Origin: Solidesulfovibrio magneticus RS-1
GTDB lineage: Bacteria; Desulfobacterota; Desulfovibrionia; Desulfovibrionales; Desulfovibrionaceae
Assembly (NCBI RefSeq): GCF_000010665.1
Contig: NC_012796.1
Span: 4,984,001-5,048,000 of the forward strand
DNA length: 64,000 bases
Reading direction: 5' to 3'
Shown here: positions 16,520-25,981 of the stretch, one piece after another
Numbering within the stretch: position 1 is the first letter of the stretch
Layout of the letters: each line of letters starts with the position of its first letter
Notes under the pieces: generated by a model
Databases searched by the model: none
The model's input: the letters and a program-made list of their open reading frames with translations, nothing else
Told to the model about the DNA's origin: nothing
Position numbers and translations under genes: made by a program

Positions 16520-19500
16520 ATGGACAACCCCGTCGCCCCGCCGGCCAAGCGCCGCCTGCTCAAACTGGCCGCCGCCCTGGCCGTGGCCCTGCTCCTTGTG
16601 GTCCTGGCCCTGCCGCCCCTGGCCCAGCAGATCATCGGCCCGCAGCGGCTACGGGAAATGGCCCAAAAAGCCCTTACCGACGCCTTGGGCCGGGACACCG
16701 TGCTGTCCGGCGACGTCTCCATCACGCTCACGCCCTGGCTTGGGCTTTCCATGGGGCCGGTGGCCGTGGCCCAGGCCCCGGGTTTTGGCGACGACCCCAT
16801 GTTCGCCGCCCGCAAGGTGGAGATGACCATCCGCATGGCCCCGCTGTTGGCCAAGGTCATCTCGCCGGGTTCGGTGCGGGCCAGGGACGTGACCGTGCAT
16901 CTGGCCCGGGCCGCCGACGGCCGGACCAACTGGGACGACCTGGCCGCGCCCCAGGACGCCCAGGCCGGCTCGGGCTGGACCGTCGTGCCCCAGCCCCGGG
17001 CCGTGCACCTGGACAACGTCGCCGTGCGCTACGACGACGCGGCCACGGGCAAGGTCCTTTCCGTCACCGGCGCGCGGCTGCGCACGGGCCTGGGCCAGCC
17101 CTTTGATTTCGCGGCCAGCTTCGAGGCCATGGGCCTTGTGCCGAACGGCCAACTCCAGTGCCACCTCCAGGGCCGGGCCTCCTTCGACCCCGGCTCCGGC
17201 CGGCTGGGGCTGCACGGCGTGCGGGTGGAGAGCGGGCTTGTCATCGACGCGCCCCTGGTCCCCGGCGGGGCCGTGCCGACCCGGGTGGTCTCGCGCCTCA
17301 TCCTTGATTACGACGCGTCCGCCGCCGCGCTGACCCTGTCCGACATCGACGCCCGGGCCGACGGGCTGCGGCTCACCGGCACGGCCGGGGTCTCCGACCT
17401 GCCCGGCGCGCCGCGTCTGGCCGCCAAGCTGACCCTGGACGCCGATCTGCTCGGCGGCTGGCGGGCCATTTTAGGGTTGGCCAAGCCCGGAAGCCCGGAA
17501 AGCCTGGTGGCCGCTCCGCAAGAGCCCCAAGCCCCGGCCACGTCTCCGGCCGGCTCATCCACTCCGGCCGATGCCGCGCTGACCGCCCCCCTGCCCAATC
17601 GCCTCACGGCCGCCCTGACCCTGGCCGGGGACAAGGACGGTTTGCATCTGACCGATCTCACAGCCCGCCTGCCCCGGGGCACGGCCCACGGATCGGCCCG
17701 GCTCGTTCCCGGCGACCGACCGGCCCTGTCCGGGCAGATCAAAGCCGAGGACGTCGATTTCGACGCCCTGGACCTTGGCGGCGGGGGCGGCTGGCCCGTG
17801 CCCGGGCCGTGGATCTTCGGCCTTGATCTCGACGCGCAAGTCGCCTGCTCCCGCTGCGTCGTCGGCGGCCTGACCTTGGCCGAAGCCGCCGCCACCCTGC
17901 GCGGCGCACCCGGGCTGGTGCGCCTGGGGCCGGCCACGGCCGTGCTGCCCGGCGGCCAGGTGGCCAGCCTGGACGCCCGGCTCTCGCCCAACGGCGGCCC
18001 GGACGGCGGCCCGGGCTACGACATCCAGGCCGCCCTGGAACCCCTGGGGCTTACCACCCGCTTTTCCGGCCGCCTGGACGCCACGGGCGCGGCCGGCTCC
18101 TGGACCCTGGCCAGCCCGGACGCGGCGGCGGCTGCCAAGGCCTTGGGCCTGGGCAGCCTGCCGGCCGGGCCGGTGGCGGCCAAGGGCCAGCTCACGCTTT
18201 TGGCCGAACCCTCGGGCAAATGGCAGCTTTCGGGCCTGGAGGCCAAGGCCGGGGGGCTGGTCCTTCGCGGCCAGATCGGCCCCGCCCCGGGCGGCGGGCC
18301 GGGCCTGGGCTTCGATCTCGCCGTGGACCACCTGGACCTCGACCGTCTGGCCGGCCTGACCGGCCCAGCCGGCCAGCCGGGGCAATCAGGCCCTTCGGGG
18401 CCGGCCGCCTCCCTGCCCCGGGCCAAGGGCCGGCTGCGCCTGGAGCAGGTTACCGGGCGGGGCCTGGACCTCAAAAACGCCGTTCTTGATCTTTCTCTGG
18501 GGGAAAAAGGGATCACCGCCGCCGTGGAAACCGCCGAGGCCTGGGGCGGGCGACTCTCCGGCTCCCTGGAACGCCAGACCACCGGCCGTCTGACCGGGGC
18601 CTTGCAGCTGGCCGGAGCAGAAGCCGGCAAGCTGCTCCCCAAATCGGGCCTGTCCGGGCCCATTGCCGCCAAGCTCGGTCTGGAAGCGGCCGGCGGCCCC
18701 AAGGGCCGGTTTGGCGCGGTCAGCGCCGCCGTGGAAGCCGAAGCGCCCCGGCTGGCCCTGGGCCGGGCCGGTTCGCGCCAGACCCTGACCACGCCCAAGG
18801 CCAACCTGACCTTCAAGGGCACGGACGGAGCCGACGGCCTTGAGGGCGAGGCAAACGCCAGCCTGGCCGCCGCGTCCTTTGACGGCGGACCGGACGGCCC
18901 GAATCTGCGCGACCTGCGGGCGGCCCTGGCCGGCCCCATGGCCCTGGACCGCGAAGGCCGGCTGCGCGAGGCCTTCCAGGCCAAACTGGAGGCCTCGGCC
19001 CTGGCCCGGCTGTCCGGCGGCGGCGAGTCGCGGCTCACCCTTTCCGGACCGGTAGCGGCCGAGTCCGGCGGCGCCTTTTCCCTGGGCGAACTGTCCCTGG
19101 GCTTTGCCGGGGCCTCGGCCACGGCCCGGGTCTGGCGCAAAGGCGGCGAGGCCGCGCCGGTGCAGTGCAGCCTGGAGACGGGCACGTTTTCGCCGCGCCA
19201 GGTGCTGCCGGCCCTGGGCTTTTCCCTGCCGGCCCAAGCCCCGGCCACGCTTCTGGCCAAGGCCTCCCTGGCCGTGGCCGCAGCCGTGGACGACAAGGGC
19301 GTGGTCGTCTCGAAACTGGCCGCCAGCCTGGACGAGACCCATGTGACCGGCCACGGCAGCTTCGAGCGTTTCGATCCGGCCCGGGGCAAGTGGGAGTTCA
19401 CGGTGGACCGCCTCGACCTTGACGCCTACGCCCCGCACAAGCCGGCCGCCGGCCCGCCGCCCCTGGCCGAACGACGCCAGAGGATCGACTTCAAGGGCCT

Positions 19501-20254
19501 GCGCGAGGCCGCCTTGGACCTCAAGCTCCATTTCGGCTGGCTCAAAAAGGGCAACGTGACCTTCGACGCCGGCACGGCCTCGTTTAACGCCAAAAACGGA
19601 CTTTTCACCTTTCGCCAGGAATCGCCGCGCTTCTACGCCGGCCGGCTGTTCGTGGAGGTGCGCGGCGACGCCCGGGACACGGCGCTCAAAACCGCCATCG
19701 AACTCAAGCTCGAAGGCATCGAAATCGCCCGATTCCTGCACGACTGGGCCGAGGGCGACACCCTGGCCTCCGGGGCCTGCACCTTCGTGGTGGCCGCCCG
19801 CACCAGCGGGGCCACCGAAGAGGAACTGCGCGGCAACCTGACCGGCACCGGCCACTTGCAGATCACGCGCGGCGAGATCAAGGTCCGCGACCCGGACAAG
19901 CTCGTGAACGGCAAGCCCCAGGAAGAGCGCCTGCCCTTCGAGATGTTTTCCTCCAGCTGGAACGCCAAGGGCGGCGTGGCCCACAGCGACGATTTCCGCA
20001 TCGAAAGCCCGCGCATGGTGGTGGCCGGCCGGGGCGAATGCGACCTGCGCCACGAGACCATCGACTTGAACCTCATGGCCACCCTGCCCAGCGGCAGCCA
20101 GGTGCCGGCCACCATCATCGGCCCCCTGGACGGCCCCAAGGTCACCATCGACCGCAGCCGCATCATCGGCGACGTGGTCTACCGGGTGCTCCAGGGCTTT
20201 TTCAGCATCCCCGGCCGGGCCGTCACCCGCATCCTCAACTTGCCCGGACGCTGA
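16520..20254 (+). CDS. AsmA family protein
   Basis: A 1244-residue protein with one N-terminal membrane anchor (residues 11-34, LKLAAALAVALLLVVLALPPLA) and a long periplasmic part. The first 150 residues match the AsmA N-terminal block: GRDTVLSGDVSITLTPWLGLSMGPVAVAQAPGFGDD, split over residues 54-90. The C-terminal 350 residues hold the AsmA_2 region (LELKLEGIEIARFLHDWAEGD, GNLTGTGHLQITRGEIKVRD). AsmA-like proteins are bridge-type lipid or envelope homeostasis factors between inner and outer membrane. The length is within the range of large AsmA homologues. It is followed 3 bp later by a glycosyltransferase gene, so all three genes from 16132 look like one operon. Confidence 0.88.
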   Translation: MDNPVAPPAKRRLLKLAAALAVALLLVVLALPPLAQQIIGPQRLREMAQKALTDALGRDTVLSGDVSITLTPWLGLSMGPVAVAQAPGFGDDPMFAARKVEMTIRMAPLLAKVISPGSVRARDVTVHLARAADGRTNWDDLAAPQDAQAGSGWTVVPQPRAVHLDNVAVRYDDAATGKVLSVTGARLRTGLGQPFDFAASFEAMGLVPNGQLQCHLQGRASFDPGSGRLGLHGVRVESGLVIDAPLVPGGAVPTRVVSRLILDYDASAAALTLSDIDARADGLRLTGTAGVSDLPGAPRLAAKLTLDADLLGGWRAILGLAKPGSPESLVAAPQEPQAPATSPAGSSTPADAALTAPLPNRLTAALTLAGDKDGLHLTDLTARLPRGTAHGSARLVPGDRPALSGQIKAEDVDFDALDLGGGGGWPVPGPWIFGLDLDAQVACSRCVVGGLTLAEAAATLRGAPGLVRLGPATAVLPGGQVASLDARLSPNGGPDGGPGYDIQAALEPLGLTTRFSGRLDATGAAGSWTLASPDAAAAAKALGLGSLPAGPVAAKGQLTLLAEPSGKWQLSGLEAKAGGLVLRGQIGPAPGGGPGLGFDLAVDHLDLDRLAGLTGPAGQPGQSGPSGPAASLPRAKGRLRLEQVTGRGLDLKNAVLDLSLGEKGITAAVETAEAWGGRLSGSLERQTTGRLTGALQLAGAEAGKLLPKSGLSGPIAAKLGLEAAGGPKGRFGAVSAAVEAEAPRLALGRAGSRQTLTTPKANLTFKGTDGADGLEGEANASLAAASFDGGPDGPNLRDLRAALAGPMALDREGRLREAFQAKLEASALARLSGGGESRLTLSGPVAAESGGAFSLGELSLGFAGASATARVWRKGGEAAPVQCSLETGTFSPRQVLPALGFSLPAQAPATLLAKASLAVAAAVDDKGVVVSKLAASLDETHVTGHGSFERFDPARGKWEFTVDRLDLDAYAPHKPAAGPPPLAERRQRIDFKGLREAALDLKLHFGWLKKGNVTFDAGTASFNAKNGLFTFRQESPRFYAGRLFVEVRGDARDTALKTAIELKLEGIEIARFLHDWAEGDTLASGACTFVVAARTSGATEEELRGNLTGTGHLQITRGEIKVRDPDKLVNGKPQEERLPFEMFSSSWNAKGGVAHSDDFRIESPRMVVAGRGECDLRHETIDLNLMATLPSGSQVPATIIGPLDGPKVTIDRSRIIGDVVYRVLQGFFSIPGRAVTRILNLPGR

Positions 20255-20257
20255 CCC

Positions 20258-21979
20258 ATGCCGCCCGCGCCGCCCAAGCCCCCGGCCTACCGGGCCACGG
20301 CCCTGACCGCTCTGGACGGCACGGTGGTCGATGTGTGCTTGGAGGCCGACGGCAAGGTCCGGCATCTGGCCGGCCGGGGCGGCGGCCAGGCCGAGGCCGC
20401 CCGGGTGCGGGCCGCCTTGGCCGCTCCCGCCCCCGATGGGACCGACAACCGGCCGCCGGTGGCCGTCCTTTTTGGCGCGGGCCTGGGACACGGCATCGTG
20501 GCCGCTCTTGAGGCCGGCTGTCCGGCCGTCTATGTCCTTGACCGACAGGCCGCCATCCAGGAAGCCACCGGCGTGCGGGAACGGTTTGCCGATGAACCGA
20601 GGGTCGTCTTCCGGGACGACGCCGATCCCCTGGCCGCTGCCGCAGCCGCCGCCGACGCCGCCCGGGCGGCCGGATTCGCCCGGCTGTGCCTCGTCGTCCA
20701 CCCGGCCTATCCGCGCCTGGACCCGGACTGGCAGGCCGGCGTGGCCGCCGGTTGCGCCCGCTACGAAGCCCTGCGCCGGGAGATCGGCTACAAAAAGTTT
20801 GCCTCGCCCAAGCCGCGCATCCTGCTCCTGTGGCGGCCCTATTTCCTCTACCGCGAGATCGAAACGGCGCTTGACCGCCTGGACATGCCCCACGAACGCC
20901 TGGACATGGGCCGGGGCCAGCGCGGCGAGACCGCCGTGGTCGAGGGGCTTCTCGCCGCCGTGGCCCGGTTTCGGCCCGACTTCGCGCTGACCGTCAACCA
21001 CCTCGGCCTGGACCGGGAAGGCCGGCTGACCGCCCTGCTGGCCGAGATCGGGCTGCCCCTGGCCTCCTGGTTCGTGGACAGCCCGCGCCTGGTGCTCCAC
21101 GATTTCGCCGGTCTGGCCGGCCCCGGGGTCATGCTTTTTTCCTACGACGCCGACTTGGCCGACGCCATGGCCGAGCAAGGATTTGCCCACACCGCCTGGC
21201 TGCCCCTGGCCACGGACCCGGCCCGTTTCGCCCTGCGCGCCCCGACTCCCGGCCATCCCTGGCGGGCGGCGGCGTCTTTCGTCGGCGCCTCCATGAACGG
21301 TCAAGCGGCCCAGTCCCTGGCCCGGCTGTCCCCTGCCCTGGCCCGGGGGGTCGCGGCGGCGGCCGACGCCTTTGCCGCCTCGCCCGAGCGCGACGCCGGG
21401 CGCTTCCTGGCCGGCCATCCGGCCACGGCCGCCCTGTTCGTCGATCTGGAAAACAGCGAAAAACGCCTGGAGGCCGAACTGGCCCTGACCTGGGAGGCCA
21501 CCCGGCGCTACCGCCAGGACTGCGTGTCGCGCCTGCTGCCACTTAGGCCGCTCATTGCCGGGGACGACGGCTGGGAAACGGTCTACCCGGGCTGCGGCAC
21601 GGCCTGGAATCGGTTGCCGCCCCTGGATTATTACGACGATCTGCCGCTATTTTACCCCCAAAGCGACGTCAGCCTCAACGCCACCAGCCTGCAGATGAAG
21701 GGCGCGGTCAACCAGCGGGTTTTCGACGTGCCGGCGGCCGGCGGCTTTGTCCTCACCGACGCCCGGGAGCAGTTGGCGGCGCTGTTCACGCCCGGCTGCG
21801 AGGCGGCCGTCTACGCCGAACCCGGCGAGATCGAGGCACTGGCCCGGCATTACTTGGCCCATCCGGCCGAACGTGAGCGCGTGAGCCAGGCGGCCCGGGA
21901 ACGCATCCTGGCCGAGCACACCTACGAACACCGTCTGGCCAAGCTGGCCTTGGCCATGAAAAAGGCCTTCGGCGGATAA
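20258..21979 (+). CDS. CgeB-like glycosyltransferase
   Basis: A 573-residue protein. The N-terminal third has a methyltransferase-like loop (AVLFGAGLGHGIVAALEAGC), often seen in glycosyltransferases of sulfate reducers. The middle resembles the DUF3880/CgeB fold (LDREGRLTALLAEIGLPLASWFVDSPRLV split over residues 250-280). The C-terminal part, DVSLNATSLQMKGAVNQRVFDVPAAGG to the end, is a Glyco_trans_1_2 domain. The ATG is 3 bp after the AsmA stop. It probably modifies a surface or flagellar glycan; the substrate is unknown. The stop codon sits inside an 11-bp inverted repeat. Confidence 0.8.
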   Translation: MPPAPPKPPAYRATALTALDGTVVDVCLEADGKVRHLAGRGGGQAEAARVRAALAAPAPDGTDNRPPVAVLFGAGLGHGIVAALEAGCPAVYVLDRQAAIQEATGVRERFADEPRVVFRDDADPLAAAAAAADAARAAGFARLCLVVHPAYPRLDPDWQAGVAAGCARYEALRREIGYKKFASPKPRILLLWRPYFLYREIETALDRLDMPHERLDMGRGQRGETAVVEGLLAAVARFRPDFALTVNHLGLDREGRLTALLAEIGLPLASWFVDSPRLVLHDFAGLAGPGVMLFSYDADLADAMAEQGFAHTAWLPLATDPARFALRAPTPGHPWRAAASFVGASMNGQAAQSLARLSPALARGVAAAADAFAASPERDAGRFLAGHPATAALFVDLENSEKRLEAELALTWEATRRYRQDCVSRLLPLRPLIAGDDGWETVYPGCGTAWNRLPPLDYYDDLPLFYPQSDVSLNATSLQMKGAVNQRVFDVPAAGGFVLTDAREQLAALFTPGCEAAVYAEPGEIEALARHYLAHPAERERVSQAARERILAEHTYEHRLAKLALAMKKAFGG

Positions 21980-21990
21980 CCGAAGGCCTT
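21962..21990. terminator. Hairpin at end of CgeB-like gene
   Basis: AAGGCCTTCGG (21962-21972) pairs with CCGAAGGCCTT (21980-21990) over 11 bp around the stop codon. It is followed by GGCTTGGC rather than a T-run. It lies between converging genes and could serve both. Confidence 0.55.
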
Positions 21991-22019
21991 GGCTTGGCGG
22001 AAGAAGTGGGCGTCGGGGT

Positions 22020-22748
22020 CTACGGGGCCGGGATGGTCAGGGCCTTGCCCACGGCGATCTTGGTCGGATCGGTGATGCCGTTGGCCTCGGCCAGCCGCTT
22101 TTCGCTCAGGCCGTGGCGTTTGGCGATGGAATACAGCGTATCCCCGGGCTGAATGATGTAGGAACCCGGTCCGGCCGGCACGACCTTGGCCTTGCCGGGG
22201 ACCGGTGCGGCGGTCGGCGTCACGGCCGGAGCCGGAGCCGCCGGGACGACGGCGGTCGGGGTCGGCGTCGGAGCGGGTGTGGCCGCGCCTCCGGCCAGGG
22301 GACGGGCAGGCGTCGTGTCGGTCAGTTCGCGGCCGGCCGGCCCCATCTCCGGGGCCGGGGCCGGCGAGGCCTGGGCCGACGGCATGGACACGCCCGGAGG
22401 AGGCGGCGGCAGGGTGTCGGTGGGGCTGCGCAGCCGACTGGAAAACCCGCCGGGCGCGTTGGTGCGGTCCAGCAATTCGTTGTAGGTCACGGCATAGCGG
22501 GCATACGCGTCCTGATAGGCGGCAAAAGCGGCGTCGGCCGGATCGTGGCTCTGACCGGCTTTTTGCCAGGCGGCGTGGGCGGCCGTGACCTGCTGCCAGG
22601 CAAGGGCCGCGTCCTTGCGCGCCAAGTCGTCGGACACGTACTGCATATTGCGTTCAAGCCCGTCGTATTTGCTGCACCCGGCCGTCAGGCCGAGAGCCGC
22701 GCCCGCAAGGGCGACAAGCAGAATGACCGTGGGTGTTCCTCGAAGCAT
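22020..22748 (-). CDS. LysM-domain lipoprotein
   Basis: A 242-residue protein. The N-terminus (PTVILLVALAGAALGLTAGC) is a lipoprotein signal ending in lipobox LTAGC, giving a lipid anchor at Cys25. Residues 26-110 form a helical segment; residues 115-190 are a Pro/Ala/Thr linker. The last 45 residues are one LysM domain (SYIIQPGDTLYSIAKRHGLS, then RLAEANGITDPTKIAVGKAL) that binds peptidoglycan glycan strands. It probably tethers the outer membrane to the wall or localises a hydrolase; an M23 peptidase is encoded nearby. It is divergent from the GT2 gene. Confidence 0.88.
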   Translation of the reverse strand: MLRGTPTVILLVALAGAALGLTAGCSKYDGLERNMQYVSDDLARKDAALAWQQVTAAHAAWQKAGQSHDPADAAFAAYQDAYARYAVTYNELLDRTNAPGGFSSRLRSPTDTLPPPPPGVSMPSAQASPAPAPEMGPAGRELTDTTPARPLAGGAATPAPTPTPTAVVPAAPAPAVTPTAAPVPGKAKVVPAGPGSYIIQPGDTLYSIAKRHGLSEKRLAEANGITDPTKIAVGKALTIPAP

Positions 22749-22810
22749 CTCGGGTCCTCATGCCCTGGCGGGTCCGTTTCCGGGCCAGGCCTTTTCATGT
22801 CGGGAAGCGA

Positions 22811-22831
22811 GCGTTACATGCCCTGTAACGC
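22811..22831. promoter_or_regulatory. Palindrome between divergent LysM and GT2 genes
   Basis: GCGTTAC-atgccct-GTAACGC, a perfect 7-bp inverted repeat with a 7-base spacer in the 124-bp divergent gap. The geometry suits a dimeric repressor site, but it could be a short hairpin. Confidence 0.35.
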
Positions 22832-22872
22832 GCCTTTCGTCAAACCGCCAAAACTTGCCAGCACCGGACGCC

Positions 22873-24516
22873 ATGAAGCACCGCCTCGCGCCCCATCCGC
22901 CCGCCGCCGGCCTACGGCCCCATCTGCCGCTGTGGGCTTACGGCCTGGAAGGCGACTGGCTCCTGCGCCATCAGGCCGCCGGTCTGGCCGCCCTGGCCGC
23001 CGGCGCGCCCAAATTTTCGCTCCTGTCCGCCAGGCTGGCCGCCTGGGGCTTCGAGCGCGCGCCCCTGGACCCGGCCCTGGCCGCCGCCGCCCGCGAGGCC
23101 GGACGGCCCCTGGACGACGCACCGGCCCGCCGGGCGCTCACCCGGGAACTGGCCCGGCGACTGATCCGGCCGGCCAACGCCCCGGCTCTGGCCCCACTGG
23201 CCCAGGCCCCGGACCCCGGCCCGGCCCTGGCCTTTCTGGCTGCCGCCATGGACGATCCCCGGCATGGCCTCTACTGGCGCGGCAAGGCCTTTGCCCTGGC
23301 CCTGGTCCGTGGGCTGCCGGAGCTGGCCCGGCAGGCCGTCGCCCCGCTTCTGGCCGATTCCGCCTTGACGCCCCTTGGCGCGCGTCTGGCCCTGGAAGCC
23401 GCCCTGGCCTGGGACGGCCCGGCCGCCTGGTCGGAGGCCCTTTCCCGCCTGGACCGGGACTGCTTCCCGCGTTACGCCGCCCTGGCCCAGGCCCATCTGC
23501 TGGCCGAGACCGGCCAGCCCAACGCAGCGGCCGAGGTCCTGGCGACGCTGTGGCGCGAGGACAACTGGCATCCCGATCTCACGGCCCGGCTGGCCGCGCT
23601 CCTGGCCCCGCCGCCGGCCGCCGACCTTGACGCCCTGCCCGGGGCGCTCCACGTCTTCGTCTATACCTGGAACCGGGCCACCCTGCTGCGCCCGACCCTG
23701 GAGCGGCTGGCAGGCAGCCGCCTGGGGCCGGCCCGGGTCACGGTGCTGGACAACGGCGGAACCGACGACACGGCGGCGGTGTGCCGGGCCATGGCCGAAC
23801 GCTTCGCCCCGGGGCGGTTTGCCTGCTTGCCCCTGCCCGTCAACATCGGCGCGCCGGCCGCCCGCAACTGGCTGGCCCGCGCGGCTGGCCTTAGGCCAAA
23901 CGATCTGGCCGCCTATCTTGACGACGACGCCCTGGTCGCGCCGGACTGGCTGGAACAGCTCGCCGGGGCCTTGGCCGCCGATCCCGAGGCCGACGTGGCC
24001 GGCGCCCGGGTGGTAGCCGACGCGCCCGGCGCGGCCCGGGTCGCCCAGGCCGCCGACGTACGGCTTTTGCCCCCGGACAAGGCCCACGCCGTGCGCCCGC
24101 TGGTCAATGCCGGACCAGGACCGGACCTTGGCCTTTTGGCGGTCGTTCGTCCCTGCGCCTCGGTTTCCGGCTGCTGCCACCTGCTGCGTTCCCGCGCCCT
24201 CACCGGGCCGGCCGCGCCCTTCGACATCCGCTTCTCGCCCAGCCAGTTCGACGATCTGGCCCGGGATCTGACCGGCTTCATGGCCGGGTGCCGGGCCGTC
24301 TATGTTGGAACCGTCGCCGTAGCCCATCGCCAGCACGCCGGGCCGGGCCAGGCCAAAAGCGCCGCCGCCGTGGGCCAACTCCTGGGCGCGCGCGCCAAGC
24401 TCGACGGGCTTTTCTCCCGGCAGGCCATGGAACAAGCCGCCGGGCGCGACCTGGACCTGGCCTGGGCCTCCCTGGCCACGGCCTTTGCCGCGGTACGCCA
24501 GCGACTTGCCGATTAG
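22873..24516 (+). CDS. Glycosyltransferase family 2 with helical N-terminal domain
   Basis: A 547-residue protein from the ATG before KHRLAPHPPAAGLRPHLPL; the longer frame runs through the divergent promoter region. Residues 1-250 are Ala/Leu-rich and helical, with no family recognised. From about residue 260 a GT-A fold begins: LHVFVYTWNRATLLRPTLERL, VTVLDNGGTDDTAAVC, then NIGAPAARNWLARAAG and the metal-binding AYLDDDALVAPDWL (DDD). This is a GT2 inverting enzyme. A C-terminal tail of 150 residues may contact the acceptor. Its stop overlaps the stop of the convergent M23 gene by 3-4 bases. Confidence 0.85.
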   Translation: MKHRLAPHPPAAGLRPHLPLWAYGLEGDWLLRHQAAGLAALAAGAPKFSLLSARLAAWGFERAPLDPALAAAAREAGRPLDDAPARRALTRELARRLIRPANAPALAPLAQAPDPGPALAFLAAAMDDPRHGLYWRGKAFALALVRGLPELARQAVAPLLADSALTPLGARLALEAALAWDGPAAWSEALSRLDRDCFPRYAALAQAHLLAETGQPNAAAEVLATLWREDNWHPDLTARLAALLAPPPAADLDALPGALHVFVYTWNRATLLRPTLERLAGSRLGPARVTVLDNGGTDDTAAVCRAMAERFAPGRFACLPLPVNIGAPAARNWLARAAGLRPNDLAAYLDDDALVAPDWLEQLAGALAADPEADVAGARVVADAPGAARVAQAADVRLLPPDKAHAVRPLVNAGPGPDLGLLAVVRPCASVSGCCHLLRSRALTGPAAPFDIRFSPSQFDDLARDLTGFMAGCRAVYVGTVAVAHRQHAGPGQAKSAAAVGQLLGARAKLDGLFSRQAMEQAAGRDLDLAWASLATAFAAVRQRLAD

Positions 24517-25394
24517 TCGAGGAGATACTGCCGGGGATTGATCGGCGTGCCGCCGGCCCGGACTTCGTAGTGCAGGTGCGCGCCGGTGCTGCGGCCGGAG
24601 TTGCCGGACTGGGCGATTAACTGGCCGCGCTTGACTTCCTGGCCGACCTTGACGTCGAACTTCTTGAGGTGGGCGTAGACCGTCTCCAGGCCGTAATCGT
24701 GGGCGATGATGACGATGAAGCCATAGCCGGCCACGGTCCCGGCCTCGACCACCCGCCCGGCCCCGGCGGCATAGACCGGGCTGCCCAGGGGCACCTTGAT
24801 GTCCACGCCGTTGTGGAAATCGCCGCCTCGGCCAAAGGGCGAGCGCCGCGAGCCGAAACCGGAAGTGACATACCCCCGGGCCGGCCACAGGGTGGGCTTG
24901 GCCAGAAACTCCAGCTTGCGGTCGATCAGGCTTCGGGCCAGTTCCTGCTGGGCCGCCTCCTCCCGAGCCATGCGCCCGCTTAAGGCCTCCAGGAAATCGA
25001 ACAGCCGCCGCCCCAGCGCCTCGCCCATGGCCGTGCCCGGCAGCCGGGGGGCACGGGTCTCGCCCATGGTGCCGGGGTCGCTCGCCGGCTGGTCGAGCAT
25101 GATGCCGAGCTTGGCGTTAAAGGACGCGATGCGTCCGGCCTCCTCCCCCAAAAGCCGCATCCGTTCGCGCAGGCGCATGGCCGCCGCCTTCTGGGCCACA
25201 AGCCGCCCCAAGGCGGCCTGACGCCGGGCGGCCAGGGTCTCGTAGCCGGCCTCGAACCGCCACAGCCAGGCCCCGGCCGAGGCCAGGGTCAAAAGGACCA
25301 GGGCCGGGGCGAGAAACATCCAGCGCCGATAGATGAACAGCCGACGGATGCCGCCCGGGCCGTGGAGGAATATTTCGAGTTCGCGTTCGAGCAT
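24513..25394 (-). CDS. M23 (LytM-type) peptidoglycan endopeptidase, membrane anchored
   Basis: A 293-residue protein with one N-terminal TM (about residues 27-46, MFLAPALVLLTLASAGAWLW) and a helical, coiled-coil-prone stalk to about residue 160. The C-terminal LytM domain keeps the zinc and catalytic residues: FHNGVDI (H and D), the HDYGLETVYAHL strand, and HLHYEV before PINPRQYLLD at the end. It should cut peptide cross-links in the periplasm or activate another hydrolase. The length and single anchor fit the family in Desulfovibrio. It is likely linked to envelope remodelling with the LysM lipoprotein nearby. Confidence 0.92.
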   Translation of the reverse strand: MLERELEIFLHGPGGIRRLFIYRRWMFLAPALVLLTLASAGAWLWRFEAGYETLAARRQAALGRLVAQKAAAMRLRERMRLLGEEAGRIASFNAKLGIMLDQPASDPGTMGETRAPRLPGTAMGEALGRRLFDFLEALSGRMAREEAAQQELARSLIDRKLEFLAKPTLWPARGYVTSGFGSRRSPFGRGGDFHNGVDIKVPLGSPVYAAGAGRVVEAGTVAGYGFIVIIAHDYGLETVYAHLKKFDVKVGQEVKRGQLIAQSGNSGRSTGAHLHYEVRAGGTPINPRQYLLD

Positions 25395-25411
25395 GGGGCG
25401 AAAGAGAAAAG

Positions 25412-25468
25412 ACGAAGATGCCTCCGGCGGCCGGGGGGCTAAGCCCCCCGGACCCCCTGGATGGGGGA
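25412..25468 (+). repeat. GATGCCTCCGGCGGC two-hairpin element, antisense copy
   Basis: GAAGATGCCTCCGGCGGCC, then the hairpin ggggggctaagcccccc, then gga and CCCCCtggatGGGGG. This is the only copy of its class that is antisense to the gene ending next to it (the small secreted protein at 25497, minus strand). Confidence 0.75.
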
Positions 25469-25496
25469 GCGAGGGGACGGCAAGAACGGGGCGCGG

Positions 25497-25781
25497 CTAG
25501 CCAAAGAGCCAGGCGAACAGGTCGCTCCAGTCAAAGGAACCGGAATAGGCCTGGCCGTTGACCGTGGCCGACCCGGACAGGCTGGTGGTGGGCTTGTCCA
25601 GGGAAAAACTCCAATCAAGCGCGGTGGAGGACAAGGACAAGCTGCCGGTGCTGCTCACGGTCACGGCATTGGGGTCCAGGGAACCCGAGGTCGAGCCGTA
25701 GGGAGTGGAAAAGCTCCACGAGGCGGCCATGGCCGGAGCCGGGAGCAGGGACACGGCCAGGATTAGGGCGCAAAGACGCAT
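25497..25781 (-). CDS. Small secreted protein, function unknown
   Basis: A 94-residue protein. MRLCALILAVSLLPAPAMAA is a signal peptide with an AMA site. The mature 75 residues are rich in Ser, Thr and Gly with regular beta alternation (SSTGSLSLSSTALDWSFSLD, SLSGSATVNGQAYSGSFDW), as in a small beta-sandwich or adhesin-like repeat. No Cys and no family recognised. AGGAGG lies 7 bases before the ATG. It is the first gene of the minus-strand pair leading to the M23 peptidase. Confidence 0.7.
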   Translation of the reverse strand: MRLCALILAVSLLPAPAMAASWSFSTPYGSTSGSLDPNAVTVSSTGSLSLSSTALDWSFSLDKPTTSLSGSATVNGQAYSGSFDWSDLFAWLFG

Positions 25782-25981
25782 GACGACTCCTCCTTGCCGC
25801 CGGGCTTTGCCGCGCCCGGGGCCGATCCGGCATGTGCCGGCTTCTACTTTGGCTATAAGATGCCCTCAGCCGCTGTCAACCAAGGGCAGCCCGGGCCGGG
25901 GCGGATTTGATTTACAGGCTGCCGCGTCTTGTCTATCGTCAAAAGCTCGCCGCCAACCTCTTGCCTACGCCGGGAGCCGCC

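Noticed and set aside
18386..21418. 1010-codon minus-strand frame over the AsmA and glycosyltransferase genes
   Set aside because: It is a codon-bias shadow: Gly/Gln/Arg-rich with no domain, and fully covered by two recognised genes.
22912..24888. 658-codon minus-strand frame over the GT2 gene
   Set aside because: Its composition is that of an antisense shadow and it shares space with GT2 motifs that are clearly conserved.
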